The notes under the pieces were generated by a model. That model searched no databases, had not been told where the DNA came from, and saw only the letters and a list, made by a program, of their open reading frames with translations. The translations under genes and the position numbers were made by a program. Below are positions 1 to 8,968 of a stretch of DNA of 64,000 nt, piece after piece. Each line of letters starts with the position of its first letter. Positions within the stretch are counted from its first letter, which is position 1. The stretch is from CAYRNY01 sp964425755 (lineage in GTDB: Bacteria > Chloroflexota > Anaerolineae > Aggregatilineales > Aggregatilineaceae), in assembly GCA_964425755.1 (NCBI GenBank), contig CAYRNY010000022.1, positions 7,948-71,947 of the forward strand, written 5' to 3'.

Positions 1-808
1 GACTGATCACCTCGCTGGCCGTGCCCGGCCCGCCGCCGGTGAGCAGGAAAATCTGGTCGAACACCTTGAAGGCAAGGATCGTGCGCAGCATCAGCGCGAC
101 GATAATCGTCGGGCGCAGCAAGGGCAAAAACACGTAACGATAGACCTGCACCTCGTTGGCCCCGTCCACGCGGGCCGCTTCGGCCAGCTCATACGGCAGG
201 GACTCGACCCCGGCCAGCATGATCAGAAACAGGAAGCTGGTCCAGTGCCAGACATCGACGATCATCACCGAGAGCAGCGCGGTATCCGGGTCGGCAGTCC
301 ATAGCGGGAGTTTGTCGTAGCTCAGCACGCCCAGGTCAAGCAAGAGTTTGTTGATCACGCCGTAATTGTAATCGTACATCAAGCGCCACATCGTCCCAAT
401 CGCGATCGGCGGGATCAGCAGCGGCATGATGTAGATGCTGCGGTACAACCAGGCTAGGCGCGTCACGCGGCTGACCAGCAGCGCCAGGAACAGCCCCAGG
501 ATCGCTTCTACGAACACGACCACCACGACGAAAAGCAGCGTGTTCTCCAGCGCGTCCGGCAGGACCACGTCATTGCTCAGCCTGTCGAAATGCTCAAGCC
601 CGATATAGGTCCACACCAGCTCACCTTTGACGAACGCCAGGTCGGAGACGCTCATCCGCAGCAACTGGATAACCGGATAGACCGTCAACAAAGCCATCGC
701 GATCAGCGCTGGCAACAGCGCCCAGAACTTGAACGTCCGGTCAAAGAAACTACCGGCCCGCCAACGTTGGGGGCGGGTGGTCTCAACTGCAGTAGATGTG
801 GTCGTCAT
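1..808 (-). CDS. Sugar ABC transporter permease, MalF/UgpA type (3' end outside the window)
   Basis: Inner-membrane subunit of a carbohydrate ABC importer (binding-protein-dependent transport, family 1). The frame opens at ATG 808 (MTTTSTAVETTRP) and is still open at base 1, so the C-terminus is missing. A first membrane segment follows the short cytoplasmic N-terminus. The cytoplasmic EAA loop that docks the ATPase is visible near residues 215-235 (ELAEAARVDGANEVQVYRYV), followed by the family-typical QIFLLTGGGPG. It lies downstream of the binding-protein gene, separated by an 86-base gap holding a hairpin, and is the third gene of a lacI-SBP-permease operon. The second permease should lie just outside the window. 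The substrate is unknown; the divergent sulfatase hints at a sulfated or derived sugar. Confidence 0.9.
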   Translation of the reverse strand, partial: MTTTSTAVETTRPQRWRAGSFFDRTFKFWALLPALIAMALLTVYPVIQLLRMSVSDLAFVKGELVWTYIGLEHFDRLSNDVVLPDALENTLLFVVVVVFVEAILGLFLALLVSRVTRLAWLYRSIYIMPLLIPPIAIGTMWRLMYDYNYGVINKLLLDLGVLSYDKLPLWTADPDTALLSVMIVDVWHWTSFLFLIMLAGVESLPYELAEAARVDGANEVQVYRYVFLPLLRPTIIVALMLRTILAFKVFDQIFLLTGGGPGTASEVIS

Positions 809-857
809 AGTCGTTTTCTCGCGATTCAACGCTCGGTTTGCGTGGGTTAGAATCAAC

Positions 858-882
858 GTGGGGCGCTGCGCAAGCGCCCCAC
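858..882 (-). terminator. GC-rich hairpin between binding-protein and permease genes
   Basis: GTGGGGCGCT (858-867) pairs perfectly with AGCGCCCCAC (873-882) around a 5-base loop. It starts 13 bases after the binding-protein stop codon and has no T-run. It is probably an attenuator or mRNA-stabilising hairpin that lowers permease expression relative to the binding protein. Similar hairpins occur in other ABC operons of this window. Confidence 0.6.
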
Positions 883-894
883 AGTAGCCGATCG

Positions 895-2262
895 TTACTC
901 AAGCGACTCGTAATTGTAACCACCATCTTCGAGGATGGTTTCCAGTTCCTTCGCCCCTTCGGTCAGCGCCTCTTCGGGGGTGAGTTCGCCGATCAGCGCC
1001 TGGTTGACGCGGCGGTCGATCACATCCACGATCTGCGGCGTCTCGTTGAGGCGCGGCTGGGCCTTGATGTACGGTGTGCTGGCGGCCATCGCCTGCATCC
1101 ACCAGCCGGTGTCCGGATCGTCCGCCATTTCCTCGTACACGTCCTGGCGCACCGGGATCGCGCCTGCCTGCGCGTAGTGAAGCTGGGCGTCCTTGGTGAG
1201 CGCCCACTCCAGGAAGGTCAGCGCCGACGACTTGCGCACGTCGGGCAGGTTATGCGGGATGCCCATCACCCAGATGCCGGACATGGTCGCGCGACCTTCG
1301 GGGCCGCCGGGCACCACGTCCGCGCCCATGTTGCCCACGACAACGGACTGGTCCGGGTTGTCGAAGTTCGGCGCAGCCGCGCCCACCATGTGCACCATCG
1401 CCAGGCGGCCACTCTGCATCAGTGCCAGGTTTTCGGCCTGTCCCATATCCGCGACGTTGGCCGGGCCGTACTCCAGGCCCAGGTTCATCCAGGTGTTCAG
1501 CGCGGCCAGCGCCGCCTCGTTCGGTCCGAAGCCGATCGACCAGACGCCGTCCTCGCTCAGGTTCAGCACACTGGTGCCAAAGCTCTCCAGATACGCCTGG
1601 AACTCCCAGTTCCCCGGCTTGGTGCGGATGCTGAAGCCGTGCATCTGCGGCGGGTTGTGGAACACCTCCGCCGCTTGCGCGACCTCGTCCCAGGTGGTGG
1701 GGACTTCGATCCCCTGCTCTTCGAACAAGTCTCTGCGGTAGAAGAACAACTGGATGTTGCCATTGATCGGCAGGCCGTAGATCTCGCCTTCCGGTGACGA
1801 ATAACGCAACGCTTCGTCCCAGCGCGGCGCGGCGTCATACTCGATCACGTTCGGGTCAAGCTCGAAGTCCGGGTTGATGTCCTTGATCCGCGTGACCAGG
1901 CCGCCGGCGTAAAACTGCATATACCACTGCTCGTTGAGGTTCAGAATGTCGAATTCACTCTCGTCCGACTGGACCGCGTTACGCGATTTTTCAAGCATGC
2001 CCGGGAAGGGAGTCACGTTCAGCCGGACGTTGTTGCCGGTATCCTCAACGTATTTATTGACCAGGGCTTCAAAGCCCGGGAACCAGGGGGAGTCGTTGAT
2101 CAGAATCGTAATCGTTTCAACCTGCTTGGAACGATGGAAATTGACGCTGGCGACTTTCTCGGCAAAGGACACACCGGCGGACTTCGTCAGCAGCAGGCCG
2201 GACGCGGCAGCAGCGCCTTTTAAGAATGTGCGGCGAGTTAGTTTGTGTTTGTCAGAACCCAT
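895..2262 (-). CDS. Extracellular solute-binding protein, sugar ABC transporter (family 1, Tat signal)
   Basis: High-affinity receptor of a sugar ABC importer, 455 aa, the usual size for the family. The N-terminus has a twin-arginine motif (TRRTFLKG) before a hydrophobic stretch (residues 10-34), so export is probably by Tat, unlike the Sec-type signals of the other binding proteins here. ATG 2262 is preceded by a strong GAGGAGCG site. It is only 52 bases downstream of the lacI gene and so probably co-transcribed with it, and upstream of the permease. The ligand cannot be read from sequence. Its linkage to a sulfatase gene across the shared operator suggests a sugar released from a sulfated glycan; this is inference. 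Confidence 0.9.
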   Translation of the reverse strand: MGSDKHKLTRRTFLKGAAAASGLLLTKSAGVSFAEKVASVNFHRSKQVETITILINDSPWFPGFEALVNKYVEDTGNNVRLNVTPFPGMLEKSRNAVQSDESEFDILNLNEQWYMQFYAGGLVTRIKDINPDFELDPNVIEYDAAPRWDEALRYSSPEGEIYGLPINGNIQLFFYRRDLFEEQGIEVPTTWDEVAQAAEVFHNPPQMHGFSIRTKPGNWEFQAYLESFGTSVLNLSEDGVWSIGFGPNEAALAALNTWMNLGLEYGPANVADMGQAENLALMQSGRLAMVHMVGAAAPNFDNPDQSVVVGNMGADVVPGGPEGRATMSGIWVMGIPHNLPDVRKSSALTFLEWALTKDAQLHYAQAGAIPVRQDVYEEMADDPDTGWWMQAMAASTPYIKAQPRLNETPQIVDVIDRRVNQALIGELTPEEALTEGAKELETILEDGGYNYESLE

Positions 2263-2314
2263 TGAAAACGCTCCTCGTAATAAACTCTATGGACTGATCG
2301 AGACGATGCGCTAA

Positions 2315-3370
2315 TCAAGGTCGTGATTGCGTCCGCGACGGCCTCCTTTCTCCGCTGCCGGTATACACCGGGCCGGTCGATCCACGTACGACCAGTTGGG
2401 TTGGTAACAGTATTTGTGTGGGGGAATCGTCCTGTGTGCCCTGCATGTGATCGAGCAAGATTCTGGCGGCCAGGTGACCCTTGCGGAATGCGTCCTGCCA
2501 GATCGTTGTCAGCGACGGGTTGGCATAGCGGGCGATCAGCGCGTCATCGCACCCGATCACCGATACATCCTTGGGGATGCGGTAGCCCAGTTCTTGCATG
2601 ATCTGCAGTAACTGCACCGCTTTCAGATCGTCACTGCACACAAACGCCGTCGGCGGATCAGGGTCCCGCATGATCGCGGCGATGGTGTCCTGGCTGACGC
2701 TGGTGTAAGGCTGCGTCGTCACGATCAGTTCGTCATGCACGGGCACGCCGTGCGCTTCCAGCGTGGCACGGTATCCCCGCAGCAGCAGGCGCACGTAGTT
2801 CTTGTTAGGCGGGCTGATCAAAAACGCGATTCGGCGATGCCCGAACGCGACCAGATGTGCGGCGGCCTTTTGCGCGCCGGACTCAAAATCGACATCTACC
2901 CAATTTGTCGTGGTGCCATTTGTGCTCACGCGTTGTGTCAAAACGTACGGGGTGCCGCTGTCAAACAACACGGGCAGTTGCGGGTCGTCCACCGGCATGC
3001 TGAGCAAGATCAGGCCGTCCACGCGCCGCTGGCGGTACAGGTCGACGTATGATGTCTCGTCGCGGTTGAAGCGCACCAGCATATCCAGGTTCGCCGTGTC
3101 GAGCACGCTCGAAATGCCGCGCAGCGTGTCGCTGTAAAGCGGGTAACTGAACACGTCCTGGGCGCTCTCATCGATGATCACGCCGACGATATGGGTCTTC
3201 CCCTGGGCCAGGCCCCGCGCCAGCATGCTGGGGCGGTATCCCATTTGTTCGATCACCTGCTGGACGTGCAGGCGCGTCGTCTCGGCGACATCGGGGTGAT
3301 TGTTGATCACCCGCGAGACCGTTTTCTTGGAGACTCTGGCGACCGCTGCCACATCGGAAATGGTGACCAT
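2315..3370 (-). CDS. LacI-family transcriptional regulator
   Basis: Sugar-responsive repressor, 351 aa. The N-terminal helix-turn-helix is canonical (VTISDVAAVARVSKKTVSRV, residues 2-21), followed by the hinge (GYRPSMLARGLAQG) and a periplasmic-binding-protein-like effector domain to about residue 330. ATG 3370 begins the HTH directly. It heads the operon continuing into the binding protein and permease and is divergent from the sulfatase. The 26-base duplicated palindrome at 3415-3440, 45 bases upstream of the start codon, is its likely operator, which would make it autoregulated and also control the sulfatase. Confidence 0.93.
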   Translation of the reverse strand: MVTISDVAAVARVSKKTVSRVINNHPDVAETTRLHVQQVIEQMGYRPSMLARGLAQGKTHIVGVIIDESAQDVFSYPLYSDTLRGISSVLDTANLDMLVRFNRDETSYVDLYRQRRVDGLILLSMPVDDPQLPVLFDSGTPYVLTQRVSTNGTTTNWVDVDFESGAQKAAAHLVAFGHRRIAFLISPPNKNYVRLLLRGYRATLEAHGVPVHDELIVTTQPYTSVSQDTIAAIMRDPDPPTAFVCSDDLKAVQLLQIMQELGYRIPKDVSVIGCDDALIARYANPSLTTIWQDAFRKGHLAARILLDHMQGTQDDSPTQILLPTQLVVRGSTGPVYTGSGERRPSRTQSRP

Positions 3371-3414
3371 TAGTTGAATGTCGCTTGGAACTGGAGTATG
3401 ATGGATTCGTTGTC

Positions 3415-3440
3415 TGACACCGGTGTCGACACCGGTGTCA
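3415..3440. promoter_or_regulatory. Duplicated LacI-type operator between lacI and sulfatase genes
   Basis: Two abutting copies of the palindrome GACACCGGTGTC (3416-3427 and 3428-3439) sit inside a perfect 26-base palindrome. The central CCGG/CG-containing symmetry is typical of LacI-family operators. It lies close to the lacI start and about 177 bases upstream of the sulfatase start. I infer that it controls both directions. Confidence 0.75.
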
Positions 3441-3616
3441 AAATCGTAGCATAGCTATTGATGCAGAGTCAAGCGAACCACTGCGCACGGGTACATGTGA
3501 GGCCGCGAACACGGGAGTGTTTCGCTGTGTCTGCTACGTCAAAGCGCGTCTGGAAGGCCGAAACGCAACTCAATAAAGCCACTTACAGTTTATCACGTTA
3601 TACACAGGAGTGATCG

Positions 3617-5119
3617 ATGAAAGCAATTATGGTCATGTTCGATTCGTTGAATCGGCACATGCTGCCCCCTTACGGCGCGCAAGGCATCCATGCCCCTAAT
3701 TTCGAGCGACTGGCGGAACGGAGCGTGACGTTCGATAACTACTACATCGGCAGCATGCCGTGTATCCCGGCCCGGCGCGAACTGCATACCGGGCGCTACA
3801 ATTTCCTGCACCGCAGTTGGGGGCCGCTGGAACCCTTCGATGACTCCATGCCCGCCATTTTGGGGCAGCACGGCATCTATACGCACCTCACCACCGACCA
3901 CCAGCATTACTTTGAGGACGGCGGCGCGACGTACCACAGCCGGTACCACACCTGGGAGTTTGCGCGCGGCCAGGAAGGGGATCAGTGGAAGGGCGAGGTC
4001 AACGACCCGGCCATCCCGGACATGCTGAACCCCTTCTCGCTTGACGGCTGGCAACACGATTTTGAGAAACGCAAACGGCGGCAAGACTGGATCAACCGCA
4101 AGTACATGCAGCAGGAAGCGCAGCACCCGCAGACCGTGACGGTCGATCGCGGCCTGGAGTTCATGCGCACCAACCACGCGGCGGATAACTGGTTCCTGCA
4201 GATCGAATGTTTCGACCCGCACGAACCGTTCTTCAGCTACGAGGACTATCAGGCGCTCTACCCGCACGAATACGACGGGCCGCATTTCGACTGGCCGGAC
4301 TACGACCGCGTGCGCCAGGACCCGCTCGAAGTGCAGCACGCCAGGTTCCAGTACGCCGCGTTAGTCAGCCAATGTGACGCCTCGCTTGGACGGGTGCTCG
4401 ACCTGATGGACGAGCTGGACCTGTGGGATGACACGATGCTGATCGTCAACACCGATCACGGCTACCTGCTGGGCGAGCATGACTGGTGGGCCAAAAACAG
4501 AATGCCCTGGTACAACGAGCTGGCGCATATCCCGCTGTTCATCTGGGACCCGCGCAGCCGCGTGCAGGGCGAGCGCCGCGACAGCCTCGTGCAGATGATC
4601 GACTTCCCGGCGACGCTGCTGGAGTTCTTCGGCGTTGAGCGCCCGGACGCCATGCAAGGCGTGCCGCTGCGCGACGTGATCGCGCAGGACACCCCGCCCC
4701 GCGAAGCGTGCCTGTTCGGCGTGCTGGGGGCGCACGTGAACGTCACCGACGGGCGTTACGTCTACATGCGCGGCCCCGCAACGCCGGACAACACCCCGCT
4801 CTACGAATACACGCTGATGCCCACGCACCTGCAAGGGATGTTCACGGTCGAGGAATTGCAGGATATCCAGCTTGGCGGGCCGTTCAGCTTCACCAAGGGC
4901 TGCCGCGTGAATCGCATCCCGGCGCGTGCCTGGGCCATGCCGCACACCTTTGAGACGCTGCTTTTCGATCTGGAAGCCGATCCCAAACAGGAACGCCCAC
5001 TGCGCGACCCCGCGATCGAGCGGCGCATGATCGCGCACATGATGCGCCTGATGGAAGAAAACGACGCACCGCCGGAACAGTACACGCGCCTGGGCCTGCC
5101 GGAGCCGGTGTTCGCCTGA
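3617..5119 (+). CDS. Sulfatase, formylglycine-dependent (arylsulfatase family S1)
   Basis: Hydrolyses sulfate esters, 500 aa. The catalytic site is the CxPxR motif (CIPARRELHTGR, Cys49), which is converted to formylglycine by a sulfatase-maturing enzyme not seen here. The second region (NTDHGYLLGEHDWW, around residue 277-290) supplies further metal and substrate ligands. There is no obvious signal peptide, so it appears cytoplasmic, which would suit action on an imported sulfated sugar. ATG 3617 has an AGGAG site 7-8 bases upstream. It is divergent from a lacI-ABC operon across a duplicated operator and is followed by a terminator-like hairpin. The ABC operon and the sulfatase probably form one regulon. 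Confidence 0.93.
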   Translation: MKAIMVMFDSLNRHMLPPYGAQGIHAPNFERLAERSVTFDNYYIGSMPCIPARRELHTGRYNFLHRSWGPLEPFDDSMPAILGQHGIYTHLTTDHQHYFEDGGATYHSRYHTWEFARGQEGDQWKGEVNDPAIPDMLNPFSLDGWQHDFEKRKRRQDWINRKYMQQEAQHPQTVTVDRGLEFMRTNHAADNWFLQIECFDPHEPFFSYEDYQALYPHEYDGPHFDWPDYDRVRQDPLEVQHARFQYAALVSQCDASLGRVLDLMDELDLWDDTMLIVNTDHGYLLGEHDWWAKNRMPWYNELAHIPLFIWDPRSRVQGERRDSLVQMIDFPATLLEFFGVERPDAMQGVPLRDVIAQDTPPREACLFGVLGAHVNVTDGRYVYMRGPATPDNTPLYEYTLMPTHLQGMFTVEELQDIQLGGPFSFTKGCRVNRIPARAWAMPHTFETLLFDLEADPKQERPLRDPAIERRMIAHMMRLMEENDAPPEQYTRLGLPEPVFA

Positions 5120-5155
5120 CGTGCGACCAGGCGCGGGCAGCACATCTCCAACCCC

Positions 5156-5188
5156 ACACAGCGCGGCCCGTTGATGGCGGCGCTGTGT
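5156..5188 (+). terminator. Hairpin after the sulfatase gene
   Basis: ACACAGCGC (5156-5164) pairs with GCGCTGTGT (5180-5188). It lies 37 bases after the sulfatase stop and before the ROK promoter. There is no clean T-run, so it is only a probable terminator. Confidence 0.5.
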
Positions 5189-5223
5189 TGCGTTCTGCGG
5201 GGAAACAGGCGTGCCCGTGCGGC

Positions 5224-5275
5224 TTGACAACTCAGGCCGAAAAATGATAGGCTTTTATAAAATGATTTATAAAAG
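5224..5275 (+). promoter_or_regulatory. Promoter with A/T-rich inverted repeat upstream of the ROK regulator
   Basis: A perfect -35 box TTGACA (5224-5229) is followed by a weaker -10 candidate around 5245-5252. A perfect inverted repeat, CTTTTATAAA (5252-5261) and TTTATAAAAG (5266-5275), separated by four bases, covers the expected transcription start. A/T-rich palindromes of this kind are typical NagC/XylR-type (ROK) operators, so the operon is probably autorepressed. Confidence 0.65.
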
Positions 5276-5294
5276 TTGTTGAAAAGCGTGTTCT

Positions 5295-6512
5295 ATGGTC
5301 TCCAATTCCTCTGCACACGGCGCAATTGTACGCCTTCTAAGTCAGCGCGCGCTGACGCTCGCCGAGCTTGCCCAGGCAACCGGCGTGAGCCTTCCGACGC
5401 TGCGCCGTGCCATCCAGGACCTCAGCGAGAAGCGCTGGGTCGCCCCCAGCGGCGAGCATACCACCACCGGCGGCAGGCCGGCGGTGTTATACGGACTGGA
5501 TACGACCCATCATTACATCATCGGGGTGCACATCCAACTGCCCGGGCTGCGCATCGCGGCGGTTGACCTGGCGGGTGACGTGCTGTGCGAGCAGCGCATC
5601 GCGCACGACGAATTGCCGCCTGACGACGTGGTGCGCGAGATCGCGCGCGCGGTCCAGGCCATCATCGCGCGGTTCCCGCAGCGCAACCCGTTAGGTCTCA
5701 GCGTGGCGACGCCGGGCTTCACCGACCCGGACAGCGGCACGATCTTGTCGATCGGGCGTGTGCCCGGCTGGCAGAACTACCCGCTCAAAGCGCGGCTGGA
5801 AGCCAGCTTCGGCCTGCGCGTGAGCGTGGCGAACGACGTGGACTGCATGGCGATCGCCGAGCTAGCGCATCTCGGGGCGTGGCCCAGCGCAAACGTCGTT
5901 TATCTTGGCTTCGACGAGGGCATCAAAGTCAGCCTGTTTCTTGAGGGCCGCCATTATACCGGCCCATTCGGCAACGCGGGCAACATCGGCAGCAGCGTGC
6001 TGCCGGTCTTCCCGGCGACAAACGGCCCAGAGGTCGCCAAACTGGAACACCTGGTCTCGCTGCACGCCATCAGTGAGACTTTCGACGCGCGGGCAGCACA
6101 ACACGCAGGTGCACCGGCGGAGCGTTACGCGACGTTACGCCAGATCGACGATCACCGGGCGAAGTTCCAGGCGCTCGTGCAGGCGGCCACAGCGGGTGAC
6201 GCGCTGTGCCAGACGCTGCTCGAAGAGGTGCTGGACACACTGGCGATCGCGATCGCCAATCTGTTGCATATTCTGCAGCCCGGCCTGCTGATCACCGGGG
6301 GGGCCTTGAGCGATCTCGCGCCCGATTTGCAGCAGCATTTTGATGCGGCGGTACGTCGCCATCTGCCCCCCCTCATCAGCAACTACCTGGTGATTCAAAC
6401 AGCCCAGTTCGCCCTGCCGAACCAGGTCTGCATCGGGGCGGCCCGCGCGTTTCTCGATCGCTTTGTACTTGCCGACGATTTTTTGACGACTGTAGGGGAG
6501 AAGGCTCAATGA
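5295..6512 (+). CDS. ROK-family transcriptional regulator (NagC/XylR type)
   Basis: Repressor of 405 aa: N-terminal winged helix-turn-helix (about residues 10-65; LTLAELAQATGVSLPTLRRA) followed by a ROK sugar-kinase-like domain (GLSVATPGFTD and GNAGNIGSS regions). The usual ROK zinc motif CxCGxxGC is absent, and the region after GNAGNIG is cysteine-free, so sensing probably does not depend on that zinc site. It is the first gene of the operon and overlaps the next start by four bases (ATGA), so it is translationally coupled to the ATPase of a sulfonate-type importer. The Shine-Dalgarno site before ATG 5295 is weak. The inducer is unknown. Confidence 0.9.
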   Translation: MVSNSSAHGAIVRLLSQRALTLAELAQATGVSLPTLRRAIQDLSEKRWVAPSGEHTTTGGRPAVLYGLDTTHHYIIGVHIQLPGLRIAAVDLAGDVLCEQRIAHDELPPDDVVREIARAVQAIIARFPQRNPLGLSVATPGFTDPDSGTILSIGRVPGWQNYPLKARLEASFGLRVSVANDVDCMAIAELAHLGAWPSANVVYLGFDEGIKVSLFLEGRHYTGPFGNAGNIGSSVLPVFPATNGPEVAKLEHLVSLHAISETFDARAAQHAGAPAERYATLRQIDDHRAKFQALVQAATAGDALCQTLLEEVLDTLAIAIANLLHILQPGLLITGGALSDLAPDLQQHFDAAVRRHLPPLISNYLVIQTAQFALPNQVCIGAARAFLDRFVLADDFLTTVGEKAQ

Positions 6513-7252
6513 GCCAACACATCGTCGTTGACCACGTCACCAAGCAATTTGACCTCACGGACGAGCGCACGTTGGCGCTCGATGACGTGTCGCTGACAAT
6601 CGAAGCCAACGAGTTCGTGTCGATCGTTGGCCGCAGTGGGTGCGGCAAGACCACGCTGCTGAACCTGATCGCCGGGCTGATCACCCCGACCGAAGGCGAA
6701 GTCCGGATCGGTAACCAGGTGATCACAAGGCCGGGGCCGGACCGGGGCATGGTGTTCCAGCATTCGGCGCTGTTCCCCTGGCTGACCGCGATCGACAACA
6801 TCCAGTTCGGCCCGCGTAACCAGGGTGTGCCGCGCAAGAAGCGGCTTGAACAAGCCCACGAGCTGATCGAGTTGGTCCGGCTGAAGGGGTTCGAGAAGAA
6901 ATACCCGCGCGAGCTTTCCGGCGGGATGCAGCAGCGGGTGGCGATCGCCCGCGCCCTGGCTGTCGATCCTGACATGTTGCTGATGGACGAGCCGTTTGGC
7001 GCGCTGGACGAGCTGACCCGCGCCGAGATGCAGGAAGAACTGCTGCGCATCTGGGAAGTGCGCAAGAAGACGGTGGTCTTCGTCACGCACAGCATCCTGG
7101 AGGCGATCTATCTCTCGGACCGGATCATCGTGCTCAGCCCGCATCCCGGGCGGCTGCGGGCCGAATTCCCGATCGACCTGCCGCGTCCCCGCCAGCGCTC
7201 GTCGCAGCAGTTCATGAAGCTGTACGAGGACATTCACGATGCCATCTTCTGA
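6509..7252 (+). CDS. ABC transporter ATP-binding protein, nitrate/sulfonate/taurine type
   Basis: Cytoplasmic ATPase of an SsuB/TauB-like importer, 247 aa, normal size. Walker A GRSGCGKTT (41-49), signature LSGGMQQR (136-143), Walker B MLLMDEP (156-162) and a switch histidine in VFVTHS are all intact. The start overlaps the ROK stop (ATGA) and the end overlaps the following permease by 14 bases, so the genes are tightly coupled. The family also transports nitrate, aliphatic sulfonates and thiamine precursors. The TauE/SafE exporter at the end of the operon favours a sulfonate. Confidence 0.92.
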   Translation: MSQHIVVDHVTKQFDLTDERTLALDDVSLTIEANEFVSIVGRSGCGKTTLLNLIAGLITPTEGEVRIGNQVITRPGPDRGMVFQHSALFPWLTAIDNIQFGPRNQGVPRKKRLEQAHELIELVRLKGFEKKYPRELSGGMQQRVAIARALAVDPDMLLMDEPFGALDELTRAEMQEELLRIWEVRKKTVVFVTHSILEAIYLSDRIIVLSPHPGRLRAEFPIDLPRPRQRSSQQFMKLYEDIHDAIF

Positions 7253-8111
7253 CCCTTCCCTGCACACGGCACCTGCCAGCCGGCGCGCGCCCGTGCGGCG
7301 GGTTGTCTGGCGGCGGCTGCGCAGGCTGCGCATCCCGGACTGGGTTTACGGGCTGGCGATGGTCCTGTTCCTGCTCTGGCTGTGGGAATACGCGGTCGAT
7401 CACGGCCACCTGAACCCGTACCAGTTCCCCCCGCCGTCCAAACTCCAGCGCACGTTTGAAAGCCTGCTGGAGCACGGCTTTCCGCGCGGAATCACCACCG
7501 ATGTGCACCTGCGGACCACGCTCAGCCGGATATTGAAAGGCTACGTGGCGGCGACCGCGCTCGCGATTCCAAGCGGGTTGGTGATCGGGTCGAGCAACAT
7601 CCTGGACCGCGCCGCGCTGCCGATCATCACGTTCGCGCGCTCGGTGGCGACGATCAGCTTGCTGCCGCTGGCGGTGGCCTGGTTCGGCGTGGGCGAGTTC
7701 ACGCGCGTGTTCCTGATCGCTTACGGCTGCTACTGGATCATCGTGACCAGCGTGATCGAAGCGGTGAAAGGCGTCAACCGGCAGTATATCCACGCCGCGC
7801 AGACGCTGGGCGCGTCGCGCGTGCAGATCTTCTTCCGCGTGATGCTGCCCGCCAGCCTGCCGCGCATTTTCGCCGGCATGCGCGTGGCGCTCGGCATGGC
7901 GTTCCTGGTGATCATCGCCGTCGAGATGATCGGCACGGTCAAGGGCCTGGGGGCGCTGATCATGGAAGCACGCACCTTTTACCGCACGGATGTGACCATC
8001 GTCGGCATGTTCTTCATCGCCATTATCGGCTTTGCGCTGGCCCACGTCTTGACCTGGCTGGAACGCCTCCTGCTGCCCTGGATGACCGACCTGGAAGAGG
8101 TGCAGCGATGA
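7239..8111 (+). CDS. ABC transporter permease, SsuC/TauC type (first)
   Basis: Membrane subunit of 290 aa, with a basic N-terminal leader (about 40 residues, rich in Arg) before the first membrane segment. The ATPase-docking EAA loop is visible (HAAQTLGASRVQIFFRVMLPA, around residues 187-206). Overlaps of 14 bases with the ATPase gene and 4 bases with the second permease gene indicate one transcript and coordinated translation. Two different permeases suggest a heterodimeric channel. Confidence 0.9.
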   Translation: MPSSDPSLHTAPASRRAPVRRVVWRRLRRLRIPDWVYGLAMVLFLLWLWEYAVDHGHLNPYQFPPPSKLQRTFESLLEHGFPRGITTDVHLRTTLSRILKGYVAATALAIPSGLVIGSSNILDRAALPIITFARSVATISLLPLAVAWFGVGEFTRVFLIAYGCYWIIVTSVIEAVKGVNRQYIHAAQTLGASRVQIFFRVMLPASLPRIFAGMRVALGMAFLVIIAVEMIGTVKGLGALIMEARTFYRTDVTIVGMFFIAIIGFALAHVLTWLERLLLPWMTDLEEVQR

Positions 8112-8878
8112 GCGAGCGCAGTTTTCAGCGCAACCTGTTGATCTCCTGGTCCGGGGTGATCGCGGTGCTGGTCGTCTGGCAGATTATCAACACGCTCCAG
8201 ATCGTCAATCCCGGCATATTCCCCGGCCCGCTTCAGGTTGTCGACACGGCGATCAACCGCTTTCCGTTTTCGGACGTGCTGGCGCATGTCCGCGCGAGCG
8301 TCCAACGCGTGGCGCTGGGCTTCCTGATCGGCGGCAGTTTGGGCGTCGTGCTGGGCATCACGTCAGGTTGGTATCGCCTGCTGGGTAAGTTGCTGTGGGG
8401 GCCGATCGAAATTCTGCGCCCGGTGCCGCCGCTGGCCTGGATTCCGATCGCGCTGATCTGGTTCGGGTTGGGCGAAGCCTCAAAGGTGTTCATCATCTCG
8501 CTCGGCGCGTTTTTCCCCGTTGTGACGAGCGCTTACAAAGGCATGAGCACGATCGACCCGCTGCTGTTTCGCGCCGCGCAGTCGCTGGGCGTCAAAGGCC
8601 CGAAGCTGCTGCTCAAGGTCGCGATCCCGGCGGCCTTGCCCGATATCGCGGTGGGGATTCGCGTCGGCTGGAGCTTGAGTTTCGGCTCGCTGGTCGCCGC
8701 TGAAGTCCTGGCCGCGCAGCAGGGGTTGGGCTTCCTGGTGATGTACGGGCGCGAGCTTGGCGAGGTCGAGGTGATCGTCTACGGCATCATCCTGATCGGC
8801 ATATTGAATCTCGTCACGGATCATCTGCTGCACCGGTTCCTGTTTCAGCGCCAACTGCGCTGGCACTTCGGGACATAG
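8108..8878 (+). CDS. ABC transporter permease, SsuC/TauC type (second)
   Basis: Second membrane subunit, 256 aa, about six membrane spans. The docking loop reads FRAAQSLGVKGPKLLLKVAI. It starts with ATG overlapping the stop of the first permease (ATGA). The sequence differs clearly from the first permease, so this is a paired, not recently duplicated, subunit. The substrate is inferred only from context. Confidence 0.9.
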   Translation: MSERSFQRNLLISWSGVIAVLVVWQIINTLQIVNPGIFPGPLQVVDTAINRFPFSDVLAHVRASVQRVALGFLIGGSLGVVLGITSGWYRLLGKLLWGPIEILRPVPPLAWIPIALIWFGLGEASKVFIISLGAFFPVVTSAYKGMSTIDPLLFRAAQSLGVKGPKLLLKVAIPAALPDIAVGIRVGWSLSFGSLVAAEVLAAQQGLGFLVMYGRELGEVEVIVYGIILIGILNLVTDHLLHRFLFQRQLRWHFGT

Positions 8879-8968
8879 TGCGGAGAAAGGAGCGCCAAGA
8901 CGACACACTTACCAGGACGCCCCAGTATTTACCATCATCGAAAGGCTAGACTTAGAGAGGGTGCAAAA

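Noticed and set aside
838..1797. Long open frame (about 319 codons) on the plus strand opposite the first binding-protein gene
   Set aside because: It is antisense to a clear family-1 binding protein, is rich in Arg/His/Gln as GC-rich shadow frames are, and has no recognisable domain.
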